Assembly: GCF_022790535.1 (NCBI RefSeq)
Contig: NZ_LOHG01000026.1
Location: 1 to 51,596, forward strand
Length of the DNA: 51,596 bases
Source: Pseudomonas maioricensis
GTDB lineage: Bacteria; Pseudomonadota; Gammaproteobacteria; Pseudomonadales; Pseudomonadaceae
Direction: 5' to 3'
Shown: piece after piece, positions 1-9,172 of the stretch
Layout: the number at the start of each line of letters is the position of its first letter
Numbering within the stretch: the first letter of the stretch is position 1
Position numbers and translations under genes: made by a program
Notes under the pieces: model-generated
What the model was told of the DNA's origin: nothing
The model's input: the letters and a program-made list of their open reading frames with translations, nothing else
The model's database searches: none

Positions 1-52
1 GGTCGCTTGCATGTTGTTTGATGAGCGTGGTTTTAGCCCGGAAAAAGACAAT

Positions 53-92
53 AAAAAACCCGCTGTCACCGTTGAGGTGGCAGCGGGTTTTT
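53..92 (-). terminator. Rho-independent terminator of gcd
   Basis: A perfectly placed hairpin lies just past the gcd stop codon. Its arms are CCCGCTGTCACC and GGTGGCAGCGGG with one wobble position and a GTTGA loop, flanked by A-runs on one side and T-runs on the other. It could therefore act on both strands. Confidence 0.85.
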
Positions 93-103
93 GCTTTTGG
101 CGA

Positions 104-2527
104 TTACTTGCTGTCAGGCAGCGCGTAAGCGATCACGTAGTCACCGCGATCCGGCGACTGACGGCCACCACCGGCGGTGATGACCACGTATTGCTTGCCG
201 GTTTTCGGCGAAACAAAGGTCATCGGGCCGCCCTGGCTGCCGACGGGCAGACGGGCTTTCCAGGCTTCTTCACCGTTGGCGGAGTTGAAGGCGCGCAGGT
301 AGTAATCCTGAGTCCCGGCGATGAAAATCAGGCCACCCTGGGTCGACAGTGTGCCACCGAGGGTCGGCATGCCGATCGGCAGCGGCAGGTGCATTTTGAT
401 CCCCAGTGGACCGGTGTCTTCCACGGTGCCGACCGGGACTTGCCAGGCGACTTTCTGGGTCTTCATGTCAATCGCGGTCAGGGTGCCGAAGGGCGGTGCC
501 TGGCACGGAATGCCGGCAATCGACAGGAAGCGGTTTTTGTTCACGGCGTAAGGCGTGCCTTTGAGCGGCACTGCGCCCATGCCCGTGTTCAGCGCTTCGC
601 CACCGGAAGACGCTTTGGCATCTTTCTGCTGCGGCACCATCTGGATCCACAGGCCCAGACGCATGTCGTTGACGAAGATGAAGCCGTGTACCGGGTCAGT
701 CGAGAGGCTGCCCCAGTTCATGCCACCCAGCGAACCCGGGAAGCTCAGCGACTTGTCGGTGCCCGGCGCGGTGTACAGGCCTTCGTAGCGCATTTGCCTG
801 AACGAGATACGGCACAGCATCTGATCAAAAGGCGTCGCGCCCCACATGTCCGATTCGGTCATGTGTTTGGTGCCGATCTGCGGCATACCGGTCGACAGCG
901 GTTGAGTCAGCGAATAAGGCTCGTTGGGGATGTTGGCGGCTTTGACGGCGACATCTTCAACTTTGGTCAGCGGCTTGCCGGTAGCACGGTCGAGCACGAA
1001 GATCTGACCGGCCTTGGTGCCGATCACTACGGCCGGCACCTTGCTGCCATCGGCCTTGGTGAAGTCGATCAGGCTAGGCTGCATCGGCAGGTCGAAGTCC
1101 CACAGGTCGTTGTGGACGGTCTGATAGACCCACTTCTCTTCGCCTGTTGTTGCGTTCAGGGCCAGAATTGAAGCGCCGTATTTGTGGTCCAGCGCGGTAC
1201 GTTCAACACCGTAGATGTCGGTGGACGAGCTGCCCATCGGCAAGAAGATGGTGTTCATGGCCGGGTCATAAGACATCGGCGCCCAGCTGTTTGGCGTACT
1301 GCGCACGTAAGTGGCGTCGGCCGCTGGAGCTTTCTTGTCTTCTGGATTACCCGGGTCGAATGCCCAGCGCATGGCGCCGGTGATCACGTCAAAACCACGG
1401 ATCACGCCGCCAGGCATGTCAGCCTGAACGTTGTCAGCGACACGACCGCCCACGACTACCGTGGAACCGGCCATCAGCGGCGCGGACGACAGTTGATAGT
1501 AGGAGTCCGGAACATTGCCCAGGCCTGCTTTCAGATCAACCTGACCGTTGGTGCCGAAGCCCTGGCAGAACTCGCCAGTGTCGGCGTCCACGGCAATCAG
1601 GCGCGCATCGATGGTGTTGGTCAGCAAGCGACGCTGGCAGTTGGCGCCAGCCGGTACCGAAACAGCGGTGGCGGGCGTGCTGCCGTCAACCGGCTTAGCC
1701 AGCGCCGCTGTCGAATCGAAGTACGCCAGACCACGGCAACGCTGCCAGACTTTGCTCTGCGCGTTAATTTCGTTCTTCCACAGCTGTTTGCCGGTGTCGG
1801 CATCCAGTGCGATGACGTTGTTGTGCGGGGTGCAGATGAACACTTTGTCGCCGACTTGCAGCGGGGTCATCTGGTCTTCGGCACCGTTGCCGTCGCTGAT
1901 CGCAACGTCGCCGGTCTGGTAAGTCCAGGCGGGCACCAGGCTGCCGACGTTGCTGCGGTTGATCTGGTCCAGTGCAGCGAAGCGGCTGCCGCCTTCGTCG
2001 TTACCGTAGTGCGCCCAGTCTTTCTGTGCTTTGGCCGGGTCAACTTTGGTCAGGCCCGGGCCGTCGCCAGTCGGGGAAACCGAAGCGTGGGGGATGAACA
2101 TGCCCCAGGCGCCGCCGACGATAGCCAGTGCCAGCAGGCCACTCAGCGCATAGCCGCCGCGACCGCTTACCAGGCCGTTGGCCTTGCGCAGGGTTGGGTA
2201 GACCAGTGCAACCACCAGGCTCAATACGCCCAGTGCAAACAGACGGGAGATCTGCGGCCAGAAGTTCAGACCGGCATCAACCAGCGCCCAGATGATGGAC
2301 AGCACCATGACGGCTGCGAACAGCCAGGCACCCGTCAGGCGCTGTTTGAAGAGCAGCACGGCGGAGACCAGCATGCCGAGGCCGGCGAGCAGGAAATACC
2401 AGCTACCGCCCAGCGTGGCGAGGTAGCCGCCCAGTCCTGTGAAAAGTAATCCAAATACCAGCACACCGAGAGCTGCGACCCAGATGGGCCAGCGGCTGAC
2501 GGACGCCGTAGGTTGAGACTTAGTCAT
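104..2527 (-). CDS. gcd: PQQ-dependent membrane-bound glucose dehydrogenase
   Basis: This quinoprotein oxidises D-glucose to glucono-1,5-lactone on the periplasmic face of the inner membrane and passes electrons to ubiquinone. The 807-residue product has about five hydrophobic segments in the first 150 residues, then a long PQQ-propeller domain with repeated tryptophan-docking stretches such as DADTGKQLWKN, DADTGEFCQGF and NSANGEEAWKARLP. Length and architecture match the family (about 800 residues). I chose the ATG at 2527 because AGGA stands about ten bases upstream and the protein then begins MTKSQ directly before the first membrane segment; the open frame runs 42 codons further without a signal. 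The gene stands alone, ends in a strong terminator and is divergent from the GlxA-type regulator at 2940. The specific sugar is a family inference, since related quinoproteins oxidise other polyols. Confidence 0.93.
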   Translation of the reverse strand: MTKSQPTASVSRWPIWVAALGVLVFGLLFTGLGGYLATLGGSWYFLLAGLGMLVSAVLLFKQRLTGAWLFAAVMVLSIIWALVDAGLNFWPQISRLFALGVLSLVVALVYPTLRKANGLVSGRGGYALSGLLALAIVGGAWGMFIPHASVSPTGDGPGLTKVDPAKAQKDWAHYGNDEGGSRFAALDQINRSNVGSLVPAWTYQTGDVAISDGNGAEDQMTPLQVGDKVFICTPHNNVIALDADTGKQLWKNEINAQSKVWQRCRGLAYFDSTAALAKPVDGSTPATAVSVPAGANCQRRLLTNTIDARLIAVDADTGEFCQGFGTNGQVDLKAGLGNVPDSYYQLSSAPLMAGSTVVVGGRVADNVQADMPGGVIRGFDVITGAMRWAFDPGNPEDKKAPAADATYVRSTPNSWAPMSYDPAMNTIFLPMGSSSTDIYGVERTALDHKYGASILALNATTGEEKWVYQTVHNDLWDFDLPMQPSLIDFTKADGSKVPAVVIGTKAGQIFVLDRATGKPLTKVEDVAVKAANIPNEPYSLTQPLSTGMPQIGTKHMTESDMWGATPFDQMLCRISFRQMRYEGLYTAPGTDKSLSFPGSLGGMNWGSLSTDPVHGFIFVNDMRLGLWIQMVPQQKDAKASSGGEALNTGMGAVPLKGTPYAVNKNRFLSIAGIPCQAPPFGTLTAIDMKTQKVAWQVPVGTVEDTGPLGIKMHLPLPIGMPTLGGTLSTQGGLIFIAGTQDYYLRAFNSANGEEAWKARLPVGSQGGPMTFVSPKTGKQYVVITAGGGRQSPDRGDYVIAYALPDSK

Positions 2528-2939
2528 GGTGCATGTCCTGATAACGCATGAGCGTTGATGTGAAAGGTTAAGCGTAGTGGAGGAATCAGCCGATGCAGCT
2601 GCTTCCGGAACAGCGGTCGCGCAGAGGCTTTTCAGGCTCTGCGCTGGCGACACGGCTCAGTTCAAAGGAACTCCGCAAACAATTAACTAACTGGTTACTT
2701 TTGCAACCTTATCAAAAAAAGCCCGGGCTGCGGCAAATTGTCCTGCGGCAATCTGAGCAAAACACTGTTACGGATTCGGAAATAATCGGTCTGAAAACAT
2801 CCTGCGCATGGACGGTTTTCAACGGTTTTGCGCAAGCACTACAGTCCCTGTGACACACAAGGTATTATCCGGCCTGAAAAAACTCCCGGCGTTGAGAGCC
2901 ACTGGCACGGTGTTCGTGAGAGGGAGCAAAGAGGCGAAC
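2528..2939. other. Divergent intergenic region gcd / GlxA-type regulator
   Basis: This 412-bp gap must hold the promoters of gcd (reverse) and the GlxA-type regulator (forward). I see no hairpin, REP element or convincing small gene in it. Confidence 0.5.
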
Positions 2940-3953
2940 ATGACTGAACGACGTCAATTCAGCGGAGGCATGAAGGGCAAGAACCTTCGCTATCTGGAAG
3001 ATAATCGTGGCGTGCCCACCCGGCAGGCACGAGCAGGCTTCCTGTTGCTTGAACACTTCTCGCTGCCTGCCTTCACCCAGGCGCTGGACACGATTGTTAC
3101 CGCCAATCTCTTGCGGCCCGGATTGTTCACCACGCGAACCTTCGGGTTGCATGACGGCGAAGTGGTCAGCGACCTGGGCTTGGTGATTCGCCCGGATGCG
3201 CAAATCACCTCTGCAGAGATCAGCGATCTGGACCTGCTGGTGGTGTGCGGCGGTTACCGGACCGAACTGAAAATCTACCCCGAGTTGAATCCTCTTCTCA
3301 AAGAAGCTGCGCAGCAGGGCAGTGCCCTGGCAGGTTTATGGAACGGGGCATGGTTTTTGGGGGTGGCGGGGCTTCTCGACAGTTACCGTTGCGCGATCCA
3401 CCCGGAACATCGCCCGGCGCTGGCCGAGGTCTGCAAAATCACTCTGGTGACCAGCGAAGCGTTTGTCGTGGACCGGGACCGGCTCACCGCATCCAGCCCG
3501 ACCGGTGCGTTCCATATGGCGCTGGAGTGGATCAAGACGCTGCACGACAAGGCTTTGGTGGAAGGGATCGAGGACATTCTTTCCTTCGAGGAGTCGCGTT
3601 ATCGGCGCATCAAGGCGTCGCCACATTTATCCGTCAGCGCTCCGCTGCGCGAAGTGGTGAAACTCATGGACGCCAACCTCGAAGAACCGCTGGAGATGGA
3701 GCAACTGGTGGCGTACTCCGGCCGCTCCAGACGCCAGGTCGAGCGATTGTTTCGCGAGCAGTTGGGCACCACACCGCAGCGCTACTATCTGGAACTGCGC
3801 ATCACCGAAGCCCGCCGCTTGTTGCAACACACCGAGATGTCACAGGTAGAAGTACTCGTCGCCTGCGGCTTCGTTTCGCCCAGCCACTTCAGCAAGTGCT
3901 ACAGCTCATACTTCGGCTACCGCCCCTCGAAGGAAAAGCGTCTGGTTCGGTAG
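2940..3953 (+). CDS. GlxA-family transcriptional regulator (DJ-1/PfpI + AraC HTH)
   Basis: The product has 337 residues. Residues about 30-195 form a DJ-1/PfpI-like class I glutamine-amidotransferase fold, and the last 110 residues are an AraC/XylS double helix-turn-helix (GRSRRQVERLFREQLG, then VACGFVSPSHFSKCY). This is the layout of the Pseudomonas regulators GbdR, CdhR and ArgR, which sense amino-acid or quaternary-amine ligands. The usual nucleophile-elbow cysteine is replaced by Asn in LAGLWNGAWFLG, so the domain should sense rather than catalyse, as is usual in regulators. The start at 2940 has GAGG nine bases upstream; an in-frame upstream start at 2808 has no such site. Its targets are unknown, and the divergent gcd or the next operon are possible. 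Confidence 0.88.
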   Translation: MTERRQFSGGMKGKNLRYLEDNRGVPTRQARAGFLLLEHFSLPAFTQALDTIVTANLLRPGLFTTRTFGLHDGEVVSDLGLVIRPDAQITSAEISDLDLLVVCGGYRTELKIYPELNPLLKEAAQQGSALAGLWNGAWFLGVAGLLDSYRCAIHPEHRPALAEVCKITLVTSEAFVVDRDRLTASSPTGAFHMALEWIKTLHDKALVEGIEDILSFEESRYRRIKASPHLSVSAPLREVVKLMDANLEEPLEMEQLVAYSGRSRRQVERLFREQLGTTPQRYYLELRITEARRLLQHTEMSQVEVLVACGFVSPSHFSKCYSSYFGYRPSKEKRLVR

Positions 3954-4010
3954 TCATTCGCGAAGGGGCCGGTCCAGACGATACACATTCACAGATGAAG
4001 CGAATTTCCC

Positions 4011-4040
4011 CTGTGGGAGCGGTGCTTGCCCGCGATATGG
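4011..4040. repeat. Single REP element (CCCGCGAT type)
   Basis: The sequence CTGTGGGAGCGGTGCTTGCC followed by CGCGAT is one arm of the REP pairs found elsewhere in the window. No partner arm follows, so it is a solitary copy between convergent genes. Confidence 0.75.
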
Positions 4041-4075
4041 TGCGTCAGCAAACTGTGTTGCCTGACCTGATGCCA

Positions 4076-5404
4076 TCACCCATCGGTATCCGGCAGCGTT
4101 TCGCGGCGGGTTTCCGTCGTTTCCCGATCTGTGCGCTGTCCCAGATACCAACCTGTCACGGCCCACAGTGCCGCGCAGAGGGCACCCACCAATGCGACCA
4201 GCACAGTGCCTTGCCCGAGCATGTCGAGCAGGCTTTTCGCCCAGCCGCTGACGGCATCGCCGCCTCGATAGACCACCGTGTCGATGAAGTTCTTGGCCTT
4301 GTATTTGGTCTCCGCATCCAGTGGCGCAAAGAGCATTTCCCGACCGGGGCGGATAAAAGCGTATTCGCCAATGCGCCGCACGATCATCAGGCTGGCGAGC
4401 ATGGCAAACGTCGGGGCCAGAGCCAGACCGATAAAGCCGATACACACCAGTGCTGGCACACCCGCCAGCAGCACGCTGACACCAAAGCGCTGGGCGATGC
4501 GACCGGTGATGAACACTTGCGAAACCAGCGCACCTGCCTGCACCGCAAAATCAATCAGCCCGAACACGCGGACCTGCTCCTCACGCGTTGCGAACAACTC
4601 AGAAACCAGTCGCGCTTGTTCGAAATACAGAAAGGTACTCGCCGTGGCGAGCAGCACTACGAACAGGCACACGCCCAGCAGATACGGTGAACGCAGCACG
4701 CGCAGCATGCCACTGAAAGGGTTGCCCGCTACCGGCCGACGCGGGTTTTCAGCCGCAGGTGCGCCCGGTCGACCTGCGCCGCCATACTCGCGCCAGGCCA
4801 TGAGGTAACGCTTGAGTGCCAACGCCAACAGCAACAACACCGCACTGACCAGCGCCAGACCACCCTGACCGAGCACGTCAATCGAGAAGGCGCTGATCAA
4901 CGGGCCGAGCAAACCACCGACACTCGCGCCCGCTGCGATAAACGCAAATAGCCGCCGCGCCTGCCCGCCATCGAACGCATCGGCCATCAGACTCCAGGCA
5001 ACTGAAACCACATACAGGTTGTAGACCGAGATCCACACGTAAAACGCGCGCGCCAACCACACGCTGTCGTCATGCAGGGCAAAGGTCAGGGCAAAAAACA
5101 GCAGGTTGATGGCGAAGAATCCATACACCCAGTCGACGAACTGAACGCGTGGCACCACCGAGTTAAGCCAGCCAAACAACGGGACCGCGATCAGCATCAC
5201 CACGAACGTCGCGGTAAACAACCACTGGAGGTTCTCGACACCGGCCTGGATGCCCATGGCTTCGCGGATCGGGCGCAGCATGAAGTAGCCGCAGAACAGA
5301 CAGAAGAACAGGGTAAAACCTGCCAGTGCCGGACGCAGTTCGCCCGGCTCGGCATTGATGGCGCGAGCAGCGCGGTGGATCAGTGGATGGTCAACAAAGG
5401 ACAC
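4076..5404 (-). CDS. MFS-fold transporter, nucleotide-translocase (Tlc)-like
   Basis: The 442-residue polytopic membrane protein has about 11-12 hydrophobic segments. The N-terminal stretch FFCLFCGYFMLRPIREAMGI resembles the start of the ATP:ADP antiporter/Tlc-like branch of the major facilitator superfamily rather than a sugar porter. A basic loop (around residues 205-235) separates two six-helix halves. Translation starts at a GTG, supported by GGGAG seven bases upstream. It lies 24 bp behind the aldo/keto reductase gene at 5429 and is almost surely co-transcribed with it. The substrate cannot be told from the sequence. Many Pseudomonas members are annotated simply as MFS transporter, and the nucleotide link is only a fold resemblance. 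Confidence 0.75.
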   Translation of the reverse strand: MSFVDHPLIHRAARAINAEPGELRPALAGFTLFFCLFCGYFMLRPIREAMGIQAGVENLQWLFTATFVVMLIAVPLFGWLNSVVPRVQFVDWVYGFFAINLLFFALTFALHDDSVWLARAFYVWISVYNLYVVSVAWSLMADAFDGGQARRLFAFIAAGASVGGLLGPLISAFSIDVLGQGGLALVSAVLLLLALALKRYLMAWREYGGAGRPGAPAAENPRRPVAGNPFSGMLRVLRSPYLLGVCLFVVLLATASTFLYFEQARLVSELFATREEQVRVFGLIDFAVQAGALVSQVFITGRIAQRFGVSVLLAGVPALVCIGFIGLALAPTFAMLASLMIVRRIGEYAFIRPGREMLFAPLDAETKYKAKNFIDTVVYRGGDAVSGWAKSLLDMLGQGTVLVALVGALCAALWAVTGWYLGQRTDRETTETRRETLPDTDG

Positions 5405-5428
5405 GGACGCGCTCCCGGTGGCAGGTGA

Positions 5429-6355
5429 TCAGGCGAACAGTTCGGCGATCCGTTCGCGCAACCTGGCGTCTGGCAATCGGCCTTGGCCGGCCAGCAGGTT
5501 GTCGGCAGCATAACGCGGGTTACTGGTGGCCGGAATCACTGCCGTGATAGCGGGGTTGGCGAGCACGAACTTGAGCATCAGTTGCGCCCATGAACTGGCA
5601 TCCAGCTCAGCAGCGGCCCAGTCGGGCACCGGCTTGCCTTTGACCTTGGCAAACAAACGTCCGGCTTCGAACGTGCGGTTGGCCAGAACCGCTACGCCAT
5701 TGTCCGCGCACCAGGGCAGCAGACGCTTTTCTGCGTTGCGTGCGCCGATGGAATAGTTGACCTGAACAAAGTCGACTTTCTCTTTTTGCAGCGTGGCCAG
5801 CAGTTCATCGTGGGCTGACTCGACGTAATGGGTCACGCCGATGTAGCGAATCCGGCCTTGTTGTTTTAGCTCGCGCAACGTCTGCAACTGGGTCGTGGTG
5901 TCTTGCAGGTTGTGCACTTGAATCAGATCGATACGCTCGGTTTGCAGTTGTTTGAACGCCTGTTCGATTTGCCGCAAACCCGCTTCACGTCCTGTGGAGG
6001 AAACCTTGGTGGCCACAAACGCCTGGCCATGGGCTTTGGCACGGGTCAGCAATTCCCCGGTGACGGCCTGGGAGTCTCCGTAGCTGGGCGCGGTATCGAT
6101 CAGTCTGGCGCCGCCGCTGAGTAGCGTCTTGAGCACCTCCAGCGCGGGATCCATCTCACTTGAGCTCACTGCAAAGTTGAAGGTGCGGGCGGTGCCCAGA
6201 CCGATGACCGGCAAATCTTCACCTGACGAGGGAATCTTGCGGGTTAGCAGTGGTGTGGCGGCAAACGCGGGAAGCAGGGGAGACAGTGCCGCCATGGCTG
6301 CCAGTGCTGAGCTGGCCTGAATGAAATGACGACGGCTGAACGAGTGGATGGGCAT
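5429..6355 (-). CDS. Tat-exported aldo/keto reductase
   Basis: The 308-residue protein begins with a twin-arginine signal (SRRHFIQASSALAAMAALSP), so a folded protein is probably exported to the periplasm. The catalytic tetrad of the aldo/keto reductase superfamily is visible: Asp and Tyr in LIDTAPSYG, Lys in VATKVSS and His in IQVHNL. Members reduce aldehydes or ketones with NADPH, or act in reverse. Because nicotinamide cofactor is scarce in the periplasm, the cofactor would have to be bound before Tat export, as in GFOR-type enzymes. It is the first gene of a two-gene unit with the transporter at 4076. The substrate is unknown. Confidence 0.85.
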   Translation of the reverse strand: MPIHSFSRRHFIQASSALAAMAALSPLLPAFAATPLLTRKIPSSGEDLPVIGLGTARTFNFAVSSSEMDPALEVLKTLLSGGARLIDTAPSYGDSQAVTGELLTRAKAHGQAFVATKVSSTGREAGLRQIEQAFKQLQTERIDLIQVHNLQDTTTQLQTLRELKQQGRIRYIGVTHYVESAHDELLATLQKEKVDFVQVNYSIGARNAEKRLLPWCADNGVAVLANRTFEAGRLFAKVKGKPVPDWAAAELDASSWAQLMLKFVLANPAITAVIPATSNPRYAADNLLAGQGRLPDARLRERIAELFA

Positions 6356-6514
6356 GCGCAGACTCCTGTCATTCTTGAAGGTGTCACAGAGGTGTCATGG
6401 ATAGAAACATATCCACCCCCGGTGCAGGGCGCGCTCGTCGGTGAGATGACAGTGGATGTTTTACAAATCGTTACTCTGGCTCGATTAGGTTGGCTGGCAT
6501 GCCGGGGGGTATAT

Positions 6515-6557
6515 ATTCCAAAAGGAAATTAAAAACATACTATTAATTCTTTTGAAT
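6515..6557. promoter_or_regulatory. Imperfect dyad upstream of the ABC binding-protein gene
   Basis: In an AT-rich block about 65 bp before the ATG at 6623, ATTCCAAAAGGAAATTAA (6515-6532) is mirrored by TTAATTCTTTTGAAT (6543-6557). The arms match in order apart from three single-base insertions in the left arm. It may be an operator or a promoter-proximal activator site. AT-rich blocks of this general kind also occur before sulfur-starvation genes in pseudomonads, but that link is from memory. Confidence 0.4.
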
Positions 6558-6622
6558 GAACTGCGCTAATTGCCATCATTCGCGCACCCACACGGGTCAA
6601 CAACGTCAACAGGATCACCCCG

Positions 6623-7459
6623 ATGAAGTCTCTAGGTTTCTACGCGCGAGTCATTGCCGCTGCGCTGCTGTCCACCGTTTCCATTGCTCAGGCCGCCGAG
6701 TCGGCCTCGACCTGGAAACAGATCCATGATTCAGGCGAGCTACGGATTGGTGTCGCTCAGGGTGAACCCTGGTTCTTCAAGGATCCTGCAACCGAGCAGT
6801 GGAATGGCATCGGCTACAACGTGGGCAAGGATCTGGCCAAGGAACTGGGCGTCAAACTGGTCACGGTCGAGACCACTTGGGGTAACTCTGTTGCGGCGCT
6901 GCAATCTGGCCAGATTGACCTGATGCTGGTGCTGGACCCCACTGAAGAGCGTCGCAAGGCTGTGGATTTTCCGGAGCAACCGTTCTTCTGGTACGCCCAG
7001 GGCGTATTGTTGCGTGACGGCCTGACCGCCAACACCTGGGAAGACCTGGACCGTGACGACGTGCGCATCGGCGTGACCCAGGGCAGCAGCCCGGATCTGA
7101 TTCTCAGCAAGAAATTCAAGAAGGCTCATCTGGAGCGCTACACCAACATGGACGAAGGTGTTGCGGCGTTCTATGCGGGCCGTGTCGACGGTCTTTCGTA
7201 CTTCCACCCGGCGCTGGCGCTACAGCAGGCGAAAGTGCGCAAAGGCACGCTGATTCTGCCCACTCCGATCGTCTCGGTCAGCACCAGTGGCGCTGTGCGT
7301 TATGAAGACGACAAAACCTTCCGGGATTTCGTCGGCAAGGAATTCGCCAAATTGTATGAAAGCGGCGTGACCCAGAAATACTACGAAGACGCCCTGCGCC
7401 TGCGCGGTGTAGACCCCAGCAAAGTACCGCCAGTGATCAAGGAGCAGTGGGCGAAGTAA
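6623..7459 (+). CDS. ABC transporter substrate-binding protein, polar amino acid type
   Basis: The 278-residue periplasmic protein has a cleavable Sec signal (about residues 1-24, ending AQAAES) followed by a PBPb/SBP_bac_3 fold. Diagnostic pieces are SGELRIGVAQGEPWFF, WNGIGYNVGKDLAKELG and SGQIDLMLVLDPTEERRKAVDFPEQPF. Such proteins deliver amino acids or their derivatives to a membrane ABC complex. AGGATCACCCCG supplies the ribosome binding site. No permease follows directly. The likely partners are the two permeases and ATPase at 9296-11409, separated from it by the opposite-strand PrpD-family gene. The ligand is unknown. Confidence 0.88.
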   Translation: MKSLGFYARVIAAALLSTVSIAQAAESASTWKQIHDSGELRIGVAQGEPWFFKDPATEQWNGIGYNVGKDLAKELGVKLVTVETTWGNSVAALQSGQIDLMLVLDPTEERRKAVDFPEQPFFWYAQGVLLRDGLTANTWEDLDRDDVRIGVTQGSSPDLILSKKFKKAHLERYTNMDEGVAAFYAGRVDGLSYFHPALALQQAKVRKGTLILPTPIVSVSTSGAVRYEDDKTFRDFVGKEFAKLYESGVTQKYYEDALRLRGVDPSKVPPVIKEQWAK

Positions 7460-7550
7460 TGCAGGTGAGCTGATTAGGGCGAATTTAAGTCAGGCCCGGC
7501 AGCTCAATCCTCAAGATACGACCAACTTCCTGGATTGGAATGCAATTAAA

Positions 7551-7640
7551 TGTGGGAGCTGGGCTTGCCCGCGATAAGCCCAAACGCGAACTGCCTGATA
7601 TTTGCGGTGCCTTTATTGCGAGCAAGCTCAGCTCCCACAT
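7551..7640. repeat. REP inverted pair
   Basis: TGTGGGAGCTGGGCTTGCCC at the left and GAGCAAGCTCAGCTCCCACA at the right form an inverted pair about 90 bp across, between convergent genes. Confidence 0.85.
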
Positions 7641-7699
7641 GGGGCCGGCACACACGGTTTCTGCTGTGAGAGCGTGGTGTCACTCGTCCAATCGAGGCA

Positions 7700-9094
7700 C
7701 TACCTAAACAAGCCTTCCAGCAACCCCGCCACATCTTCGCATTCTTCAATTGCAAACAACCCTGCAAGCACGGGTTCGACCTGTTCAACAGGGCTACCCA
7801 ACGGCGCGTACTGGCGGTATTTGTCGGCCACCTGTTCCCGGCTCAATGGCCTCTGGCGGCAGCCCAGCGGATAGTCCAGTCGGGCTCCAGTCAGTGTATC
7901 GTCACCCAGACGTACCTGCACTTGCCCGGCGGGGCGGCGGGTATCGGCCATCAATGCGTTCAACTCGGGGTCCACCTCGGCGACTACTCGATCAGACACG
8001 GCCCTTACCTGCGGATCGTTCAACGTGCTCGTCGTGTGCCAATCGTGTTTGGCGATACCCAGTGCAAGGCAGGCCAGCGTATGAGGCAGGCTGAACTGGG
8101 CGTCGACTTCGTTGACCGGGCGTCTGTCCATGAAATCGCGGGCCTGGGTGGTACCGGTCAGCACGCGGATTTCGTTGATCGCAGCCGCCTCGAACGCATG
8201 CGTCTGCTGCAATTGCTCGAAGGACTCCAGCGCCGTGTGGATCCAGCGACAGGCAGGGTAGTGCTTGAGGCTGGAGTTGGCTGCAAACCATTCGTTGCCC
8301 AGATCGGCGACCAGCAGGTGCGGATCAAACTGATCCGAGCCGAGCATCCGCCACAACCCCTGATCGCCATCCAGCACTGCTTGAGCACCCACCCACTGAT
8401 GTTGCTGCAGGCGTACTGCGCGTACGCCAGCCTCGGCTGCTGGCGCCGTGAAGTCCTTGAATGACACCAAAGGACGCGACTCCCAGTTGTATTTACGCAG
8501 GCTCGGCAGAGGCGTCAGGGTACCCGCCAGACCCAGAGCGGTCTCCAGACCGGCTGCGTCCAGTTGCATCAATTTGCCGAATGCCACCGCAGCGCCCAGC
8601 GCCTGATGCTGACAAACGCCGTACACCTGACGAAAGCGCTCAATGCTCGGCTGCACGGCGCTGATCACGCGGGCATTGATTTCATAAGCGGCAATCAGCG
8701 CTTCCAGCAGTTCACGGCCTGAAGTCTTGCGCTGCCAGACGCCACTCAGTGCCGCCGCCACCAGACTCGCGCCGGGATGGCCCATGCCCCGGCCATCCAC
8801 TTCCAGGCCATCGTCATGATCCAGTGCATTGATCGCCATGCCGTTGAACAGCGCGGCACCCACCGGTGCCAGACGCACTGAACTGCCCATCAACGCGCAG
8901 GGGCCAGGGGCGTACTCCTCAATGCAATGTCGCTGGAAAGTCGCCGCCAGCTCACTGCGCGTTGATGCCAGACCGCAGGCGAGGGCGTCGATCAGGTGCA
9001 GTTTGATCTGCTCGCGTAGCGCGGTGGGCACGCTGTCGAGCGTCAGGTCTGCGGCGAATTGCGCGAGGGAGCGAGTCAGTGAGTCGTTGCTCAT
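7700..9094 (-). CDS. MmgE/PrpD family protein (2-methylcitrate dehydratase-like)
   Basis: The 464-residue protein matches the length of the MmgE/PrpD family, whose members include 2-methylcitrate dehydratase, cis-aconitate decarboxylase and iminodisuccinate epimerase. Recognisable stretches are LHLIDALACGLAST near the N terminus, NGMAINALDHDDGLEVDGRG (around 105-130) with the conserved Asp/His cluster, HPGASLVAAAL, and KHYPACRWIHTALE (around 280). No prp operon partners (prpB, prpC, acnD) are nearby, so a methylcitrate role is unlikely. The gene sits between an amino-acid-type binding protein and its permeases, so it more likely dehydrates, decarboxylates or isomerises an imported carboxylate or a deaminated amino acid. 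It is divergent from the permease operon. Confidence 0.87.
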   Translation of the reverse strand: MSNDSLTRSLAQFAADLTLDSVPTALREQIKLHLIDALACGLASTRSELAATFQRHCIEEYAPGPCALMGSSVRLAPVGAALFNGMAINALDHDDGLEVDGRGMGHPGASLVAAALSGVWQRKTSGRELLEALIAAYEINARVISAVQPSIERFRQVYGVCQHQALGAAVAFGKLMQLDAAGLETALGLAGTLTPLPSLRKYNWESRPLVSFKDFTAPAAEAGVRAVRLQQHQWVGAQAVLDGDQGLWRMLGSDQFDPHLLVADLGNEWFAANSSLKHYPACRWIHTALESFEQLQQTHAFEAAAINEIRVLTGTTQARDFMDRRPVNEVDAQFSLPHTLACLALGIAKHDWHTTSTLNDPQVRAVSDRVVAEVDPELNALMADTRRPAGQVQVRLGDDTLTGARLDYPLGCRQRPLSREQVADKYRQYAPLGSPVEQVEPVLAGLFAIEECEDVAGLLEGLFR

Positions 9095-9172
9095 ACCGAT
9101 GCCATGTGCAAAAACGTCAAAGGCTACTGCTTAAGCACCTCCCTGGCTGAATGATCGCTAGAACAAAAATGA

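Noticed and set aside
11..2449. Long open frames on the forward strand opposite gcd (11-1171 and 1184-2449)
   Set aside because: They are antisense to a clear quinoprotein, have Arg/His/Gln-rich low-complexity translations and no ribosome binding sites; this is the usual shadow effect in GC-rich genes.
3245..4690. A 481-codon forward frame spanning the regulator end and the transporter gene
   Set aside because: It overlaps two well-supported genes in other frames and its translation resembles no protein.
7700..9094. PrpD-family gene considered as part of a methylcitrate cycle
   Set aside because: No methylcitrate synthase, methylisocitrate lyase or AcnD gene is nearby, so that pathway cannot be claimed.
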